DNA of 64,000 nt from Pseudomonas maumuensis (GTDB lineage Bacteria; Pseudomonadota; Gammaproteobacteria; Pseudomonadales; Pseudomonadaceae). Below are positions 54,746 to 62,948 of the stretch, one piece after another. A program made the position numbers and the translations under genes. The notes beneath the pieces are model-generated. The model did not search any database. It was not told the origin of the DNA and saw only the letters and a list, made by a program, of their open reading frames with translations. The stretch spans positions 124,001 through 188,000 of the forward strand of contig NZ_CP077077.1 of the NCBI RefSeq assembly GCF_019139675.1, in the 5' to 3' direction. The stretch's first letter is position 1. Each line of letters opens with the position of its first letter.

Positions 54746-56466
54746 CTGTGGAGATCCAGGACTACGACATCGTCGTCATCGGTGGCGGCACCGCCGGCCC
54801 CATGGCGGCGATCAAGGCCAAGGAGCAGGACAAGGCCCTGCGCGTGCTGCTGCTGGAGAAGGCCAACGTCAAGCGCAGCGGCGCCATCAGCATGGGCATG
54901 GACGGTCTGAACAACGCCATCATCCCAGGCCATGCCACCGCGGAGCAGTACACCAAGGAAATCACCGTCGCCAACGATGGCATCGTCAACCAGGCCACGG
55001 TGCATGCCTATGCCACCAAGAGCTTCGAGACCATCGAGCAGCTCGACCGCTGGGGCGTGAAGTTCGAGAAGGACGAGACCGGCGACTACGCGGTGAAGAA
55101 GGTCCACCACATGGGCGCCTATGTGCTGCCCATGCCGGAGGGGCACGATATCAAGAAGGTGCTCTATCGCCAGCTCAAGCGCGCCCGGGTCGAGATCAGC
55201 AACCGCATGGTCTGCACCCGTGTGCTGCTCGATGGCGAAGGCGCGGCGGCCGGTGTACTCGGTTTCGATTGCCGCACGGGGGTGTTCCGGGTGATCCGCG
55301 CCAAGGCGGTGATCCTTGCCTGTGGCGCCGCCGGGCGCCTGGGCCTGCCGTCGTCGGGCTACCTGATGGGCACCTACGAAAACCCCACCAATGCCGGCGA
55401 CGGCTACGCCATGGCCTACCACGCAGGGGCGGAGCTGGCGAACCTCGAGTGCTTCCAGATCAACCCGCTGATCAAGGACTACAACGGCCCTGCCTGCGCC
55501 TACGTCACCGGACCGTTGGGTGGCTACACCGCCAACAGCAAGGGCGAGCGCTTCATCGAATGTGACTACTGGAGCGGGCAGATGATGTGGGAGTTTCATC
55601 AAGAGCTCGAGGGCGGCAATGGCCCGGTGTTTCTCAAGCTCGACCACCTGGCCGAGGAAACCATCCAGAACATCGAAGAGATCCTGCACGGCAATGAGCG
55701 CCCCAGCCGGGGCCAGTTCCATGCCGGGCGCGGCACCGACTACCGCCAGCACATGGTCGAGATGCATATCTCCGAGATCGGTTTCTGCTCCGGGCATTCG
55801 GCGTCGGGGGTATGGGTCAACGAGAAGGCCGAGACCAGCGTGAAGGGCCTTTATGCCGCTGGTGACATGGCGGCGGTGCCGCACAACTACATGCTCGGCG
55901 CCTTCACCTATGGCTGGTTCGCCGGCGTGAATGCCGCGCAGTACGTGGCCGGGCGTGACTTCGCCGCCGTCGATGGCGCGCAGGTCGAACGTGAACAGGC
56001 GCGGGTCTTCGCCCCACTGCGCCGTGAGCACGGGCTGCCGCCAGCGCAGGTCGAGTACAAGCTGCGGCGCATGGTCAACGACTACCTGCAGCCGCCCAAG
56101 GTTACGAAGAAGATGGAGATCGGCCTGGCGCGGTTCGCCGAGATCGAGCGCGACCTGGCGCAGATGAAGGCCAGCAACCCCCATGAGCTGATGCGCGCCA
56201 TGGAAGTTGCGGTCATCCGCGATTGCGCCGAGATGGCCGCGCGCGCTTCGTTGTTCCGCAAGGAGAGCCGCTGGGGGCTGTACCACCACCGGGTTGATTT
56301 CCCCGAGCGCAATGATGGTGAGTGGTTCGTGCATTGCCATCTGAAGAAGGGCGAGGACGGTGAGATGACCAGCTTCAAAAAGCCGGTGGAGCCGTACCTG
56401 ATCCCGCTGGATGCCGAGGAGCAGACCGCGTACGACCGGCTGCGGGTGAAGGCTGACGCGGCGTGA
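54742..56466 (+). CDS. AprA-like flavoprotein (adenylylsulfate reductase alpha-subunit family)
   Basis: The 574-residue FAD enzyme has the dinucleotide-binding N-terminus YDIVVIGGGTAGPMAAIKAK, then KRSGAISMGMDGLNNAIIPG, the active-site-region GFCSGHSASGVWVNE and FAD motif VKGLYAAGDMAAVPHN. The C-terminal block NPHELMRAMEVAVIRDCAEM plus LFRKESRWGLYHHRVDFPER and ND.EW is, from memory, specific to AprA rather than to fumarate reductase or succinate dehydrogenase. An AprB-like ferredoxin gene follows. Several residues around the substrate arginine of true AprA seem changed (NLECFQINPLIKDYNGPACA), so the substrate may not be adenylylsulfate. Its place near ats genes suggests sulfur metabolism. Confidence 0.82.
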   Translation: MTVEIQDYDIVVIGGGTAGPMAAIKAKEQDKALRVLLLEKANVKRSGAISMGMDGLNNAIIPGHATAEQYTKEITVANDGIVNQATVHAYATKSFETIEQLDRWGVKFEKDETGDYAVKKVHHMGAYVLPMPEGHDIKKVLYRQLKRARVEISNRMVCTRVLLDGEGAAAGVLGFDCRTGVFRVIRAKAVILACGAAGRLGLPSSGYLMGTYENPTNAGDGYAMAYHAGAELANLECFQINPLIKDYNGPACAYVTGPLGGYTANSKGERFIECDYWSGQMMWEFHQELEGGNGPVFLKLDHLAEETIQNIEEILHGNERPSRGQFHAGRGTDYRQHMVEMHISEIGFCSGHSASGVWVNEKAETSVKGLYAAGDMAAVPHNYMLGAFTYGWFAGVNAAQYVAGRDFAAVDGAQVEREQARVFAPLRREHGLPPAQVEYKLRRMVNDYLQPPKVTKKMEIGLARFAEIERDLAQMKASNPHELMRAMEVAVIRDCAEMAARASLFRKESRWGLYHHRVDFPERNDGEWFVHCHLKKGEDGEMTSFKKPVEPYLIPLDAEEQTAYDRLRVKADAA

Positions 56467-56490
56467 ATGGGGCCGCTGTGCGGCCCTTTC

Positions 56491-56554
56491 GCCGGCAAGC
56501 CGGCTCCCACAGGGTGGACATAGCGCTTCTGTGGGAGCTGGCTTGCCAGCGATA
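56491..56554. repeat. REP pair between the AprA-like and ferredoxin genes
   Basis: GCCGGCAAGCCGGCTCCCAC at 56491-56510 faces GTGGGAGCTGGCTTGCCAGC at 56531-56550. It sits inside the operon, in the 149-bp gap. This could change the relative amounts of the two subunits by RNA processing or partial termination. Confidence 0.8.
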
Positions 56555-56615
56555 GGGCCAGCAGCCCCGGCGATTAACCATAAAGAGGGCCAAAGGCCCC
56601 AAGGACCCCGTGAAC

Positions 56616-56861
56616 ATGGCCTACCAACCCCAGGAAATCTTCTTTCGCAGCAGCGCCCCGGTCACCATCGACGAAGACAAGTGCATCGCCGAGAAAGGCT
56701 GCACCGTCTGCGTCGAGGTCTGCCCCATGGACCTGCTGGCCATCAACCCGGCCACGCAGAAGGCCTACATGGCCTTCGACGAATGCTGGTACTGCATGCC
56801 TTGCGAGAAAGACTGCCCCACCGGCGCAGTGAAGGTAGACATCCCCTACCTGTTGCGCTGA
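56616..56861 (+). CDS. AprB-like 2x[4Fe-4S] ferredoxin
   Basis: The 81-residue protein has two cluster motifs: CIAEKGCTVCVEVCPMDLLA (with an extended loop before the second Cys) and CWYCMPCEKDCPTGAVKV. The KAYMAFDECWYC segment corresponds to AprB. It should pass electrons to or from the AprA-like flavoprotein. In dissimilatory sulfur bacteria the order is aprB-aprA; here it is reversed. ATG at 56616 is taken as the start; a GTG lies two codons earlier. Confidence 0.88.
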   Translation: MAYQPQEIFFRSSAPVTIDEDKCIAEKGCTVCVEVCPMDLLAINPATQKAYMAFDECWYCMPCEKDCPTGAVKVDIPYLLR

Positions 56862-56893
56862 AGCCTCTGTTTCAACCAAGCGTGGATTGCCCG

Positions 56894-57859
56894 ATGACCG
56901 AACGCATCACCGATAACCCTGACATCCTCGACCTGTTGCCGCGCCTCAACGATGTCGACGCTGGCGTGCGGCGCATTGCGCTGATCGACCTGGCCGACCT
57001 GGAGGACCCCGACGGCCTCCCCTGGTTGACCGATGCGCTGTTGGTCGACGCCAGTTCTGAGGTGCGCGCCGAGGCGGCGCGGCTGCTCGAAGCCTGGGAG
57101 CAACCGGAGGTGGTGCAAGGCTTGTGCGCCGCGCTCGCCGATCCTGCCGAGGCAGTACGGCTGGCGGCCGCCCAGAGCCTGAGCGAACTCAAGACCCAGG
57201 ACGCCGGGCAACAGATCCTGCCCTGGACCAACCACGCCGATGCCTTCGTGCGTGCCAGTGCCTTGCGCGCCCTGCGCGAGCTGCGCCTGGAAGAAGCCGC
57301 CGAGCCCGCGTTGCGGGCATTGGCCGATGGTGATGGCGCTGTGCGCCGTGAGGCGGTGGGTATCCTTGGCTGGCTCAAGCATGCAGCGGCGTTGCCCGCA
57401 TTGGCGCAGTTGGCGGCGAATGAACCGGATAGCGACGTGCGCCGTGCGGCCATTGGCGCGTTAGGCCTGGCCCGTGACGGCAGTGCGCTACCGGCGTTGA
57501 TCGGCGCCTTGGCCGACGAGGCCTGGCAGGTGCGCGAAGAGGCGGCGACCACATTGGGCAAGGTGGGCGATGGCGAGGCTGGGCAGGCGTTGATCGCGGC
57601 CCTGGGCGACAGCTACTGGCAGGTCCGTCTGCGCGCGGCGCGGGCATTGGGCCGGCTCCGCCATGCGGCGGCGCTGGAAGCACTGGCGCAGCTGCTTGGC
57701 CACGGCATTGCCAACTTGCGCAAGGAGGCTGCGCTGGCGCTGGGCGAACTAGGTGAAGCCCGGGCATTGTCGGCGTTGCAGGCGGCCGAGGCCGACAGTG
57801 ACCCGGAAGTGCGCAAGGCGGTGCGTATCGCCCAGGCGCAGTTGCGGGGGGTGGCGTGA
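56894..57859 (+). CDS. HEAT-repeat protein (PBS-lyase-like repeats)
   Basis: The 321-residue protein consists almost entirely of about nine HEAT repeats of roughly 31 residues, for example DEAWQVREEAATTLGKVGDG and DSYWQVRLRAARALGRLRHA. There is no signal peptide. This type (E-Z/PBS-lyase HEAT) serves as a scaffold or in cofactor handling in phycobilin lyases and deoxyhypusine hydroxylase. Between a ferredoxin and a DUF971 gene it may act as an assembly or docking factor. The start (MTERITDNPDILDLL) has a weak ribosome site 32 bp after the ferredoxin stop. Confidence 0.85.
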   Translation: MTERITDNPDILDLLPRLNDVDAGVRRIALIDLADLEDPDGLPWLTDALLVDASSEVRAEAARLLEAWEQPEVVQGLCAALADPAEAVRLAAAQSLSELKTQDAGQQILPWTNHADAFVRASALRALRELRLEEAAEPALRALADGDGAVRREAVGILGWLKHAAALPALAQLAANEPDSDVRRAAIGALGLARDGSALPALIGALADEAWQVREEAATTLGKVGDGEAGQALIAALGDSYWQVRLRAARALGRLRHAAALEALAQLLGHGIANLRKEAALALGELGEARALSALQAAEADSDPEVRKAVRIAQAQLRGVA

Positions 57860-58134
57860 TGCAAACCCCCAGTGCGTTGAACAACCGCCGTGCAGCGGGT
57901 GAGCTTCAGCTGCGCTGGGGCCAGACGTGGCAGGTGATCAGCCACGCCCGGCTGCGCGGTGCCTGCCCTTGCTCACAGTGCCGCGTGGCAAGGTTGAACG
58001 GCGCGATCAGCCTGGTACGCGAGGATGTACGCGTGGCGCGGATCGAGGCACAGGGGTACGGGTTGCAGCTGGTGTTCAGCGATGGGCATGAGCGGGGGAT
58101 CTATCCTTGGGACTACCTGCGCAGCCTTGGATGA
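57859..58134 (+). CDS. DUF971 (GBBH-like N-terminal domain) protein
   Basis: The 91-residue protein has the DUF971 pattern: LRLRWGQ-type strand, CPCSQCRVARLNG with three cysteines, and DGHERGIYPWDYLRSLG. This domain forms the N-terminal part of gamma-butyrobetaine hydroxylase and occurs alone in Fe-S-related contexts, where it may bind zinc or a cluster. Its ATG overlaps the HEAT stop (TGATG), so it closes the AprA-like operon. Only 19 bp separate it from convergent atsC. Confidence 0.85.
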   Translation: MQTPSALNNRRAAGELQLRWGQTWQVISHARLRGACPCSQCRVARLNGAISLVREDVRVARIEAQGYGLQLVFSDGHERGIYPWDYLRSLG

Positions 58135-58153
58135 CAGCCCTGGCCACCGATTC

Positions 58154-59017
58154 CTAGAGCGCAATCAACTCTGGCCGCAACCCTTCCACCCCCTGCGTCA
58201 CAGGCCGCAGGTATCCGCCATCGCCGGTAATCTGATGCAACACCCGCTCCCGCAAACCGTGCAATGCAACGCCGGTGCGCTGGCGCGGGTGCGGCAAGTC
58301 GATCTCCACCACCGCCTTGATCCGCCCTGGACGCGGCTCTAGCACCACCACCCGGTCGGCCAGGTAGGTCGCCTCCTCGGCATCGTGGGTGACCAGCAGG
58401 ATGGTGATCCCTGCGCGTTCGCGAATCGCCAGCAGCTCGTCCTGGAGTTGTTGCCGGGTCAGCGCGTCGAGGGCGCCGAAGGGTTCGTCCAGCAGCAGGA
58501 TCCTCGGGCTGGCCACCAGGCCGCGGGCGATGGCCACGCGCTGGGCCATGCCGCCGGACAGCTGGTGCGGGTAGGCCGCTTCGAAGCCGACCAGCCCTAC
58601 CAATTGCACGTATTCATGCACACGCCGGGCGCGTTCGCCCTGGGTGAGCTTTTCGTTGATCAACCCCAGGCCGATGTTCTGCGCCACCGTCAGCCAGGGA
58701 AACAGGCGGTGTTCCTGGAACACGATGCCACGTTCACCGCCGATACCATCGACCGGCTGACCGTCCACCCGGATCGTGCCGCTGTAGTCGGTGTCCAGCC
58801 CCACCAGCAGGCGCAGCAGGGTGGACTTGCCGCACCCGGAGGAGCCGACGATGGCGATGAACTCGCCTTGGTTGATCGAGAGGTCGAAGTTGCGGATCGC
58901 CTCGAAGGCCTGGCCATCGACGCTGAAGGTCTTGCCGACCCCCTCGAAACTGACCAGAGGCGGCGTGGCGTCGGCTTGGTTGGCTGCGTGCAGGGCCGGG
59001 GTAATGAAGGCGTTCAT
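58154..59017 (-). CDS. atsC: Sulfate-ester ABC transporter, ATP-binding protein AtsC
   Basis: The 287-residue ATPase of the nitrate/sulfonate/taurine family has Walker A VGSSGCGKST, signature HQLSGGMAQRVAIARG, Walker B ILLLDEPFGALD and the H-loop LVTHDAEEA. It powers import with AtsB and AtsR. Its ATG overlaps the atsB stop (ATGA). The assignment to ats rather than ssu or tau rests on the neighbouring atsR-atsK. Confidence 0.85.
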   Translation of the reverse strand: MNAFITPALHAANQADATPPLVSFEGVGKTFSVDGQAFEAIRNFDLSINQGEFIAIVGSSGCGKSTLLRLLVGLDTDYSGTIRVDGQPVDGIGGERGIVFQEHRLFPWLTVAQNIGLGLINEKLTQGERARRVHEYVQLVGLVGFEAAYPHQLSGGMAQRVAIARGLVASPRILLLDEPFGALDALTRQQLQDELLAIRERAGITILLVTHDAEEATYLADRVVVLEPRPGRIKAVVEIDLPHPRQRTGVALHGLRERVLHQITGDGGYLRPVTQGVEGLRPELIAL

Positions 59018-60597
59018 GCGGATCTCCAGCGCGTGGCGCGCGATTCGAGGCGTTGGCCGAGGTGGCCGAGCAGGGCGCCGACCAGGCCGATCAGAACCAT
59101 GGCGGCCATCACCTGGTCCATGCGGAACAATTGCTGGGCGCCAATCATCAGGCTGGCGATGCCGCCGTCCGAGGGCATGAAGTATTCGGCGCCGATGGTG
59201 CCGAGCCAGGCGTAGATCAACGACAGGCGCAACCCGGCGAAGATCGCCGGGGCGGCGCCGGGCAGCACCAGCAGACGCAGCCGGTGCGCCAGGCCCAGGC
59301 GCAGGGCCTGTGCCGCTTCGCCCAGCTGTGGCGCAAGGCTGGCGATGCCGCGCTGGGTGGCGATCAGCAGCGGGAAGAACGCCGCCAGCGCGACGAACAC
59401 CAGCTTGGCGCCTTCGCCCAGGCCGAACCAGGCGGTCAGCAGGGGTACCCAGGCAAACAGCGCCACCTGGCGCAACGCCGACAGGCTTGGCCCGAGTAAA
59501 CGCTCGGCGTTCGGCGACAGGCCCAGCAGCAGGCCCAGCACGAAGCCCGCGCCACCGCCAAGCAGCAGGCCGGCAAGGGTGCGTTGCAGGCTCAGGCGCA
59601 GGGCCTCGGGCAACGAGCCGTCGAGCAGGCCTGCGTACAGGCTGCGCAGCACATCCAGCGGCGAGGTGAGGATATTGGCGTCCACCCAGCCAAGGCTGTT
59701 GGCGGCCTGCCACAGCAGCAACAGCCCCGCAGGTAGCAACAGGCTTTGCCAACCGCGTGGTAGCTGGCCCCGCAGTTGTTCGCCCGTGGCCGGTTGCGGC
59801 CAGTGCAACAGACCACGTTCCACGCGCGAGAAGCCGCGATCCAGCAAGGCGCCGACCAGGCCGATCAGCAGGATGCAGAGGAACACCAGGTCGAGCATGA
59901 ACAGTTGCCGCCCCCAGACCATCAGGTAGCCGATGCCTTCGCTGGAAGCCAGCAGCTCCACGGCCAGCAGCGAGGTCCAGCCAGTGGCCAGGGCCAGCCG
60001 CACACCGGCGAGAAACGCCGGCAGCGCGGCGGGCAGCAGCAGGCGCAGGAACAGCAGGTGATGGGGCAGACGCAGGACGGCGGCGGCTTCCCGCAGTTTA
60101 GGTTGGGCATCGCGCACGCCGACCAGGGTATGCAGCGTCACCGGCACCACCACGGCCTTGACCAGCACCACCAGCTTGAGCAACTCGCCGATGCCGAAGA
60201 ACAGCATGAACAGTGGGATCCAGGCCAGGGTCGGGATCTGCGCCAGGGCGACGAAGGTGGGCAGCACCAGTGTCTGCGCCCGTCGCGACCCGCCCAGCCA
60301 GGTGCCCAGCAGCAGGCCGCTGGCGATCCCTACCAACAGCCCCCAGATCAGGCGCTGCAGGCTTATCCACAAGTGGCCCCAGAGCTCGCCCGAGCCGAAC
60401 TCCAGCGCGCTCTGCCAGACCAGCGCGGGGGCGGGCAGGATCTGTTCGCTCATCCAGTGCTCACGGCTGGCGACGATCCACAAGGCCGCCACCGCCAGCG
60501 GCACGATCCACGGTATCCAGGAGCGGCCGTGCGCCGCGACAGGGCCGCGTACTGGCCGCCATAGACGGCGCAGGCTTGCGCTCAAGACTTCGCTCAT
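59014..60597 (-). CDS. atsB: Sulfate-ester ABC transporter, fused double permease AtsB
   Basis: The 527-residue product has two BPD-type permease domains in one chain (about 30-260 and 290-520), about 12 membrane helices, and an EAA-type loop in each half (EAAAVLRLPHHLLFLRLLLP and EAAQALRLGLAHRLRLLVLP). Most SsuC/TauC homologues have a single domain; the fused form is known from AtsB. ATG at 60597 is the start, with AGAGGT upstream. Confidence 0.87.
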   Translation of the reverse strand: MSEVLSASLRRLWRPVRGPVAAHGRSWIPWIVPLAVAALWIVASREHWMSEQILPAPALVWQSALEFGSGELWGHLWISLQRLIWGLLVGIASGLLLGTWLGGSRRAQTLVLPTFVALAQIPTLAWIPLFMLFFGIGELLKLVVLVKAVVVPVTLHTLVGVRDAQPKLREAAAVLRLPHHLLFLRLLLPAALPAFLAGVRLALATGWTSLLAVELLASSEGIGYLMVWGRQLFMLDLVFLCILLIGLVGALLDRGFSRVERGLLHWPQPATGEQLRGQLPRGWQSLLLPAGLLLLWQAANSLGWVDANILTSPLDVLRSLYAGLLDGSLPEALRLSLQRTLAGLLLGGGAGFVLGLLLGLSPNAERLLGPSLSALRQVALFAWVPLLTAWFGLGEGAKLVFVALAAFFPLLIATQRGIASLAPQLGEAAQALRLGLAHRLRLLVLPGAAPAIFAGLRLSLIYAWLGTIGAEYFMPSDGGIASLMIGAQQLFRMDQVMAAMVLIGLVGALLGHLGQRLESRATRWRSA

Positions 60598-60896
60598 CGG
60601 CGCACCTCTCAAACCATTCCTTGTTTATTCGCTTATGGAATTAAAAAATCTCACAAGCAAGATTCAAGAGATAAGAGCATGCGCCCGTTGCCGGCGATAG
60701 CCCCGTTCCGTTGCGTTTTCCTCATATTTTCCATGCGTTTCCTGCAAGCCCGTCCCAGGCCCGCGTGGCGCCTGATTTATGTCTTATGGTTACTAAAAAA
60801 TGAAGTTTTGATCTTTGTAGGTTCTAACCGGACCTGCCTAGCTTCTGGCCCATAGCGCCGGCCATCGCCGGTGGCAGCCTGCCAAGGAGCCTTGCC
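60598..60896. promoter_or_regulatory. Divergent promoter region atsB / atsR with a repeated motif
   Basis: CTTATGGAATTAAAAAAT at 60632-60649 and CTTATGGTTACTAAAAAAT at 60783-60801 are near-identical words in the same orientation, one close to each divergent gene. A related word, TATGAATTAAAAAT, lies upstream of the LysR gene at 63937-63950. They are candidate sites for CysB or the SftR-like regulator. No gene is seen. Confidence 0.5.
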
Positions 60897-61937
60897 ATGA
60901 AAACCGCGTTCCGCCATCTGCTCAGCCCGTTGCTCGCCGCCTTGTTGAGTTCCGTGCCGGTGGCCGCCCATGCCGCCCAGCCCGATGTGATCCGCATCGC
61001 CGTGCCCGACCTCAGCGCCGGCAGCAAACCCAGCGCTGGCGGCGTGGTGGACGTGCTGCGCGACCAGCAACTGCTGGAGAAAGAGTTTGCCAAGGACGGC
61101 ATCCGCATCGACTGGCGCTTCTTCAAGGGGGCCGGCCCCGTGGTCAACGAAGCCCTGGCCAACGGTCAGGCGGACTTCGCCTACCTGGGCGACCTGGCCG
61201 CGATCATCGGCAAGGCCAACGGCCTCGACACCCGCGTGCTGTCGGCTGGGGTGCGTGGGGTGAAGAGCTACCTCGGGGTAGTCCCGGGCTCGGGCATCCA
61301 CAGCCTGCAAGACCTCAAGGGCAAGCGCGTGGCAGTGTTTCGCGGCACCGCCAACCAGCTGTCGTTCGCCAGCGCCCTGGCCAGCCAGGGGTTGTCCGAG
61401 CGTGAGCTGAAAGTGATCAACCTCGACTTCAACGCCGCCAATGCCGCCCTGGCCGCCAAGCAGATCGACGCCACCTGGGGCCTGTCCAACCTGCTGTCGC
61501 TACGTGAGCGTGGGCTGGTCGAGCTGCCGGTCAACTCGCGCAACCTTCAGGGCGCTGGCAGCACCCAGGCGGTGTTGCTCGGCACCGGCGCGTTCATTCG
61601 CCAGCACCCCGACCTGGTGCAGCGCCTGGTCAACACCCAGGAACAGGCGGCGAAGTGGCTGCGCGACGAGCGCAACCGCGAGGCCTACGTGGACCTGGTG
61701 GCCAATACCGCCAACTGGCCGAAGTCGATCCTGCGCGACGACCTGGCCGAGGAGAACCTTGCCGAGTACTTCGACCCACGGCTGGACGCCGGTTTCGTCG
61801 GCCTGCTGCAACAGGGCGTCGACCTGGCCGCCAAGGAGCGCCTGATCCGCCGTGGCTTCCAGGTAGCCGACTGGATCGAACCACGTTTCATCGACAACGC
61901 CCTGCAACAGGACCAGGCCGTCCAGGCCACCCGCTGA
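60897..61937 (+). CDS. atsR: Sulfate-ester ABC transporter, substrate-binding protein AtsR
   Basis: The 346-residue periplasmic protein has a signal peptide (about 1-29, AAHAAQP) and the NMT1/SsuA-like fold (about 30-320; [40 protein letters not shown]). It captures the sulfur compound for AtsB/AtsC. AAGGAG precedes the ATG. It is followed by atsK at 28 bp. Confidence 0.87.
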   Translation: MKTAFRHLLSPLLAALLSSVPVAAHAAQPDVIRIAVPDLSAGSKPSAGGVVDVLRDQQLLEKEFAKDGIRIDWRFFKGAGPVVNEALANGQADFAYLGDLAAIIGKANGLDTRVLSAGVRGVKSYLGVVPGSGIHSLQDLKGKRVAVFRGTANQLSFASALASQGLSERELKVINLDFNAANAALAAKQIDATWGLSNLLSLRERGLVELPVNSRNLQGAGSTQAVLLGTGAFIRQHPDLVQRLVNTQEQAAKWLRDERNREAYVDLVANTANWPKSILRDDLAEENLAEYFDPRLDAGFVGLLQQGVDLAAKERLIRRGFQVADWIEPRFIDNALQQDQAVQATR

Positions 61938-61965
61938 CCCGACAACAACCGTGAGGAGCACGACC

Positions 61966-62871
61966 ATGAGCAACGCCGCACTGGCCACCGCGCCGCAAAC
62001 CCTCGAACTCGATATCCACCCCGTCGCCGGGCGCATCGGCGCCGAGATTCGCGGCATCGAGCTGTCCGCTGACCTCGACCCAGCCACCGTCGACGCCATC
62101 CAGGCGGCGCTGGTGCAGTACAAGGTGATCTTCTTCCGTGGCCAGGAGCACCTGGACGACGTCGGCCAGGAAGCCTTCGCCCAACGGCTCGGCGACCCCA
62201 TCGCCCACCCCACGGTGCCCGTGGTCGACGGTACCAGCTACCTGCTCCAACTCGATGGCGCCGAGGGGCAGCGGGCCAACTCCTGGCACACCGACGTGAC
62301 CTTCGTCGATGCCTATCCCAAGGCCTCGATCCTGCGCAGCGTGGTGGCCCCGGCCTCCGGTGGCGACACGGTGTGGGCCAACACCGCCGCGGCCTACCAG
62401 GAACTGCCCGAGCCGCTGCGTGCCCTGGCCGACCAGCTGTGGGCGGTACACAGCAACGAGTATGACTACGCCAGCGTGAAACCGGATGTCGATCCGGCCA
62501 AGCTGGAGCGCTACCGCAAGGTGTTCACCTCGACGGTTTACGAGACCGAGCACCCGGTGGTGCGGGTGCATCCGATCAGTGGCGAGCGCGTGCTGCAACT
62601 GGGGCATTTCGTCAAACGCATCAAGGGCTATTCGCTGGCGGACTCGCAGCACCTGTTCGCAGTGCTGCAGGGGCATGTGACACGCCTGGAAAACACTGTG
62701 CGCTGGCGCTGGCAGGCCGGGGACGTGGCGATCTGGGACAACCGCGCGACCCAGCACTATGCGGTGGATGACTACGGTACGCAGCCGCGCATCGTGCGCC
62801 GCGTGACCCTGGCCGGCGAGGTGCCGGTGGGGGTGGATGGGCAACTGAGCCGGACCACGCGCAAGGGCTGA
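61966..62871 (+). CDS. atsK: 2-oxoglutarate-dependent alkylsulfatase AtsK
   Basis: The 301-residue TauD/TfdA-family dioxygenase has Fe ligands in NSWHTDVTF (His, Asp) and [13 protein letters not shown] (His), and the 2-oxoglutarate Arg in RIVRRVTL. It appears nearly identical, as far as I remember, to AtsK of P. putida S-313, which also has 301 residues and starts [10 protein letters not shown]. AtsK hydroxylates medium-chain alkyl sulfates, releasing sulfate and an aldehyde, to supply sulfur. GAGGAG precedes the ATG. Confidence 0.92.
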   Translation: MSNAALATAPQTLELDIHPVAGRIGAEIRGIELSADLDPATVDAIQAALVQYKVIFFRGQEHLDDVGQEAFAQRLGDPIAHPTVPVVDGTSYLLQLDGAEGQRANSWHTDVTFVDAYPKASILRSVVAPASGGDTVWANTAAAYQELPEPLRALADQLWAVHSNEYDYASVKPDVDPAKLERYRKVFTSTVYETEHPVVRVHPISGERVLQLGHFVKRIKGYSLADSQHLFAVLQGHVTRLENTVRWRWQAGDVAIWDNRATQHYAVDDYGTQPRIVRRVTLAGEVPVGVDGQLSRTTRKG

Positions 62872-62891
62872 GATCGTTGGGGCCGCTTTGC

Positions 62892-62921
62892 GGCCCTTTC
62901 GCCGGCAAGCCGGCTCCCACG
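62892..62921 (-). repeat. Single REP copy
   Basis: CGCCGGCAAGCCGGCTCCCAC between convergent atsK and the LysR gene, 20 bp after atsK. Confidence 0.7.
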
Positions 62922-62948
62922 AAAAGAGTGCGCAGCAACCCCTATTCG

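Noticed and set aside
54682..56340. 552-codon minus-strand ORF opposite the AprA-like gene
   Set aside because: Antisense shadow of a strong flavoprotein frame.
58154..60597. Naming the ABC genes ssuB/ssuC or tauB/tauC
   Set aside because: The permease is a fused double form and the partners atsR-atsK are adjacent, which fits ats better.
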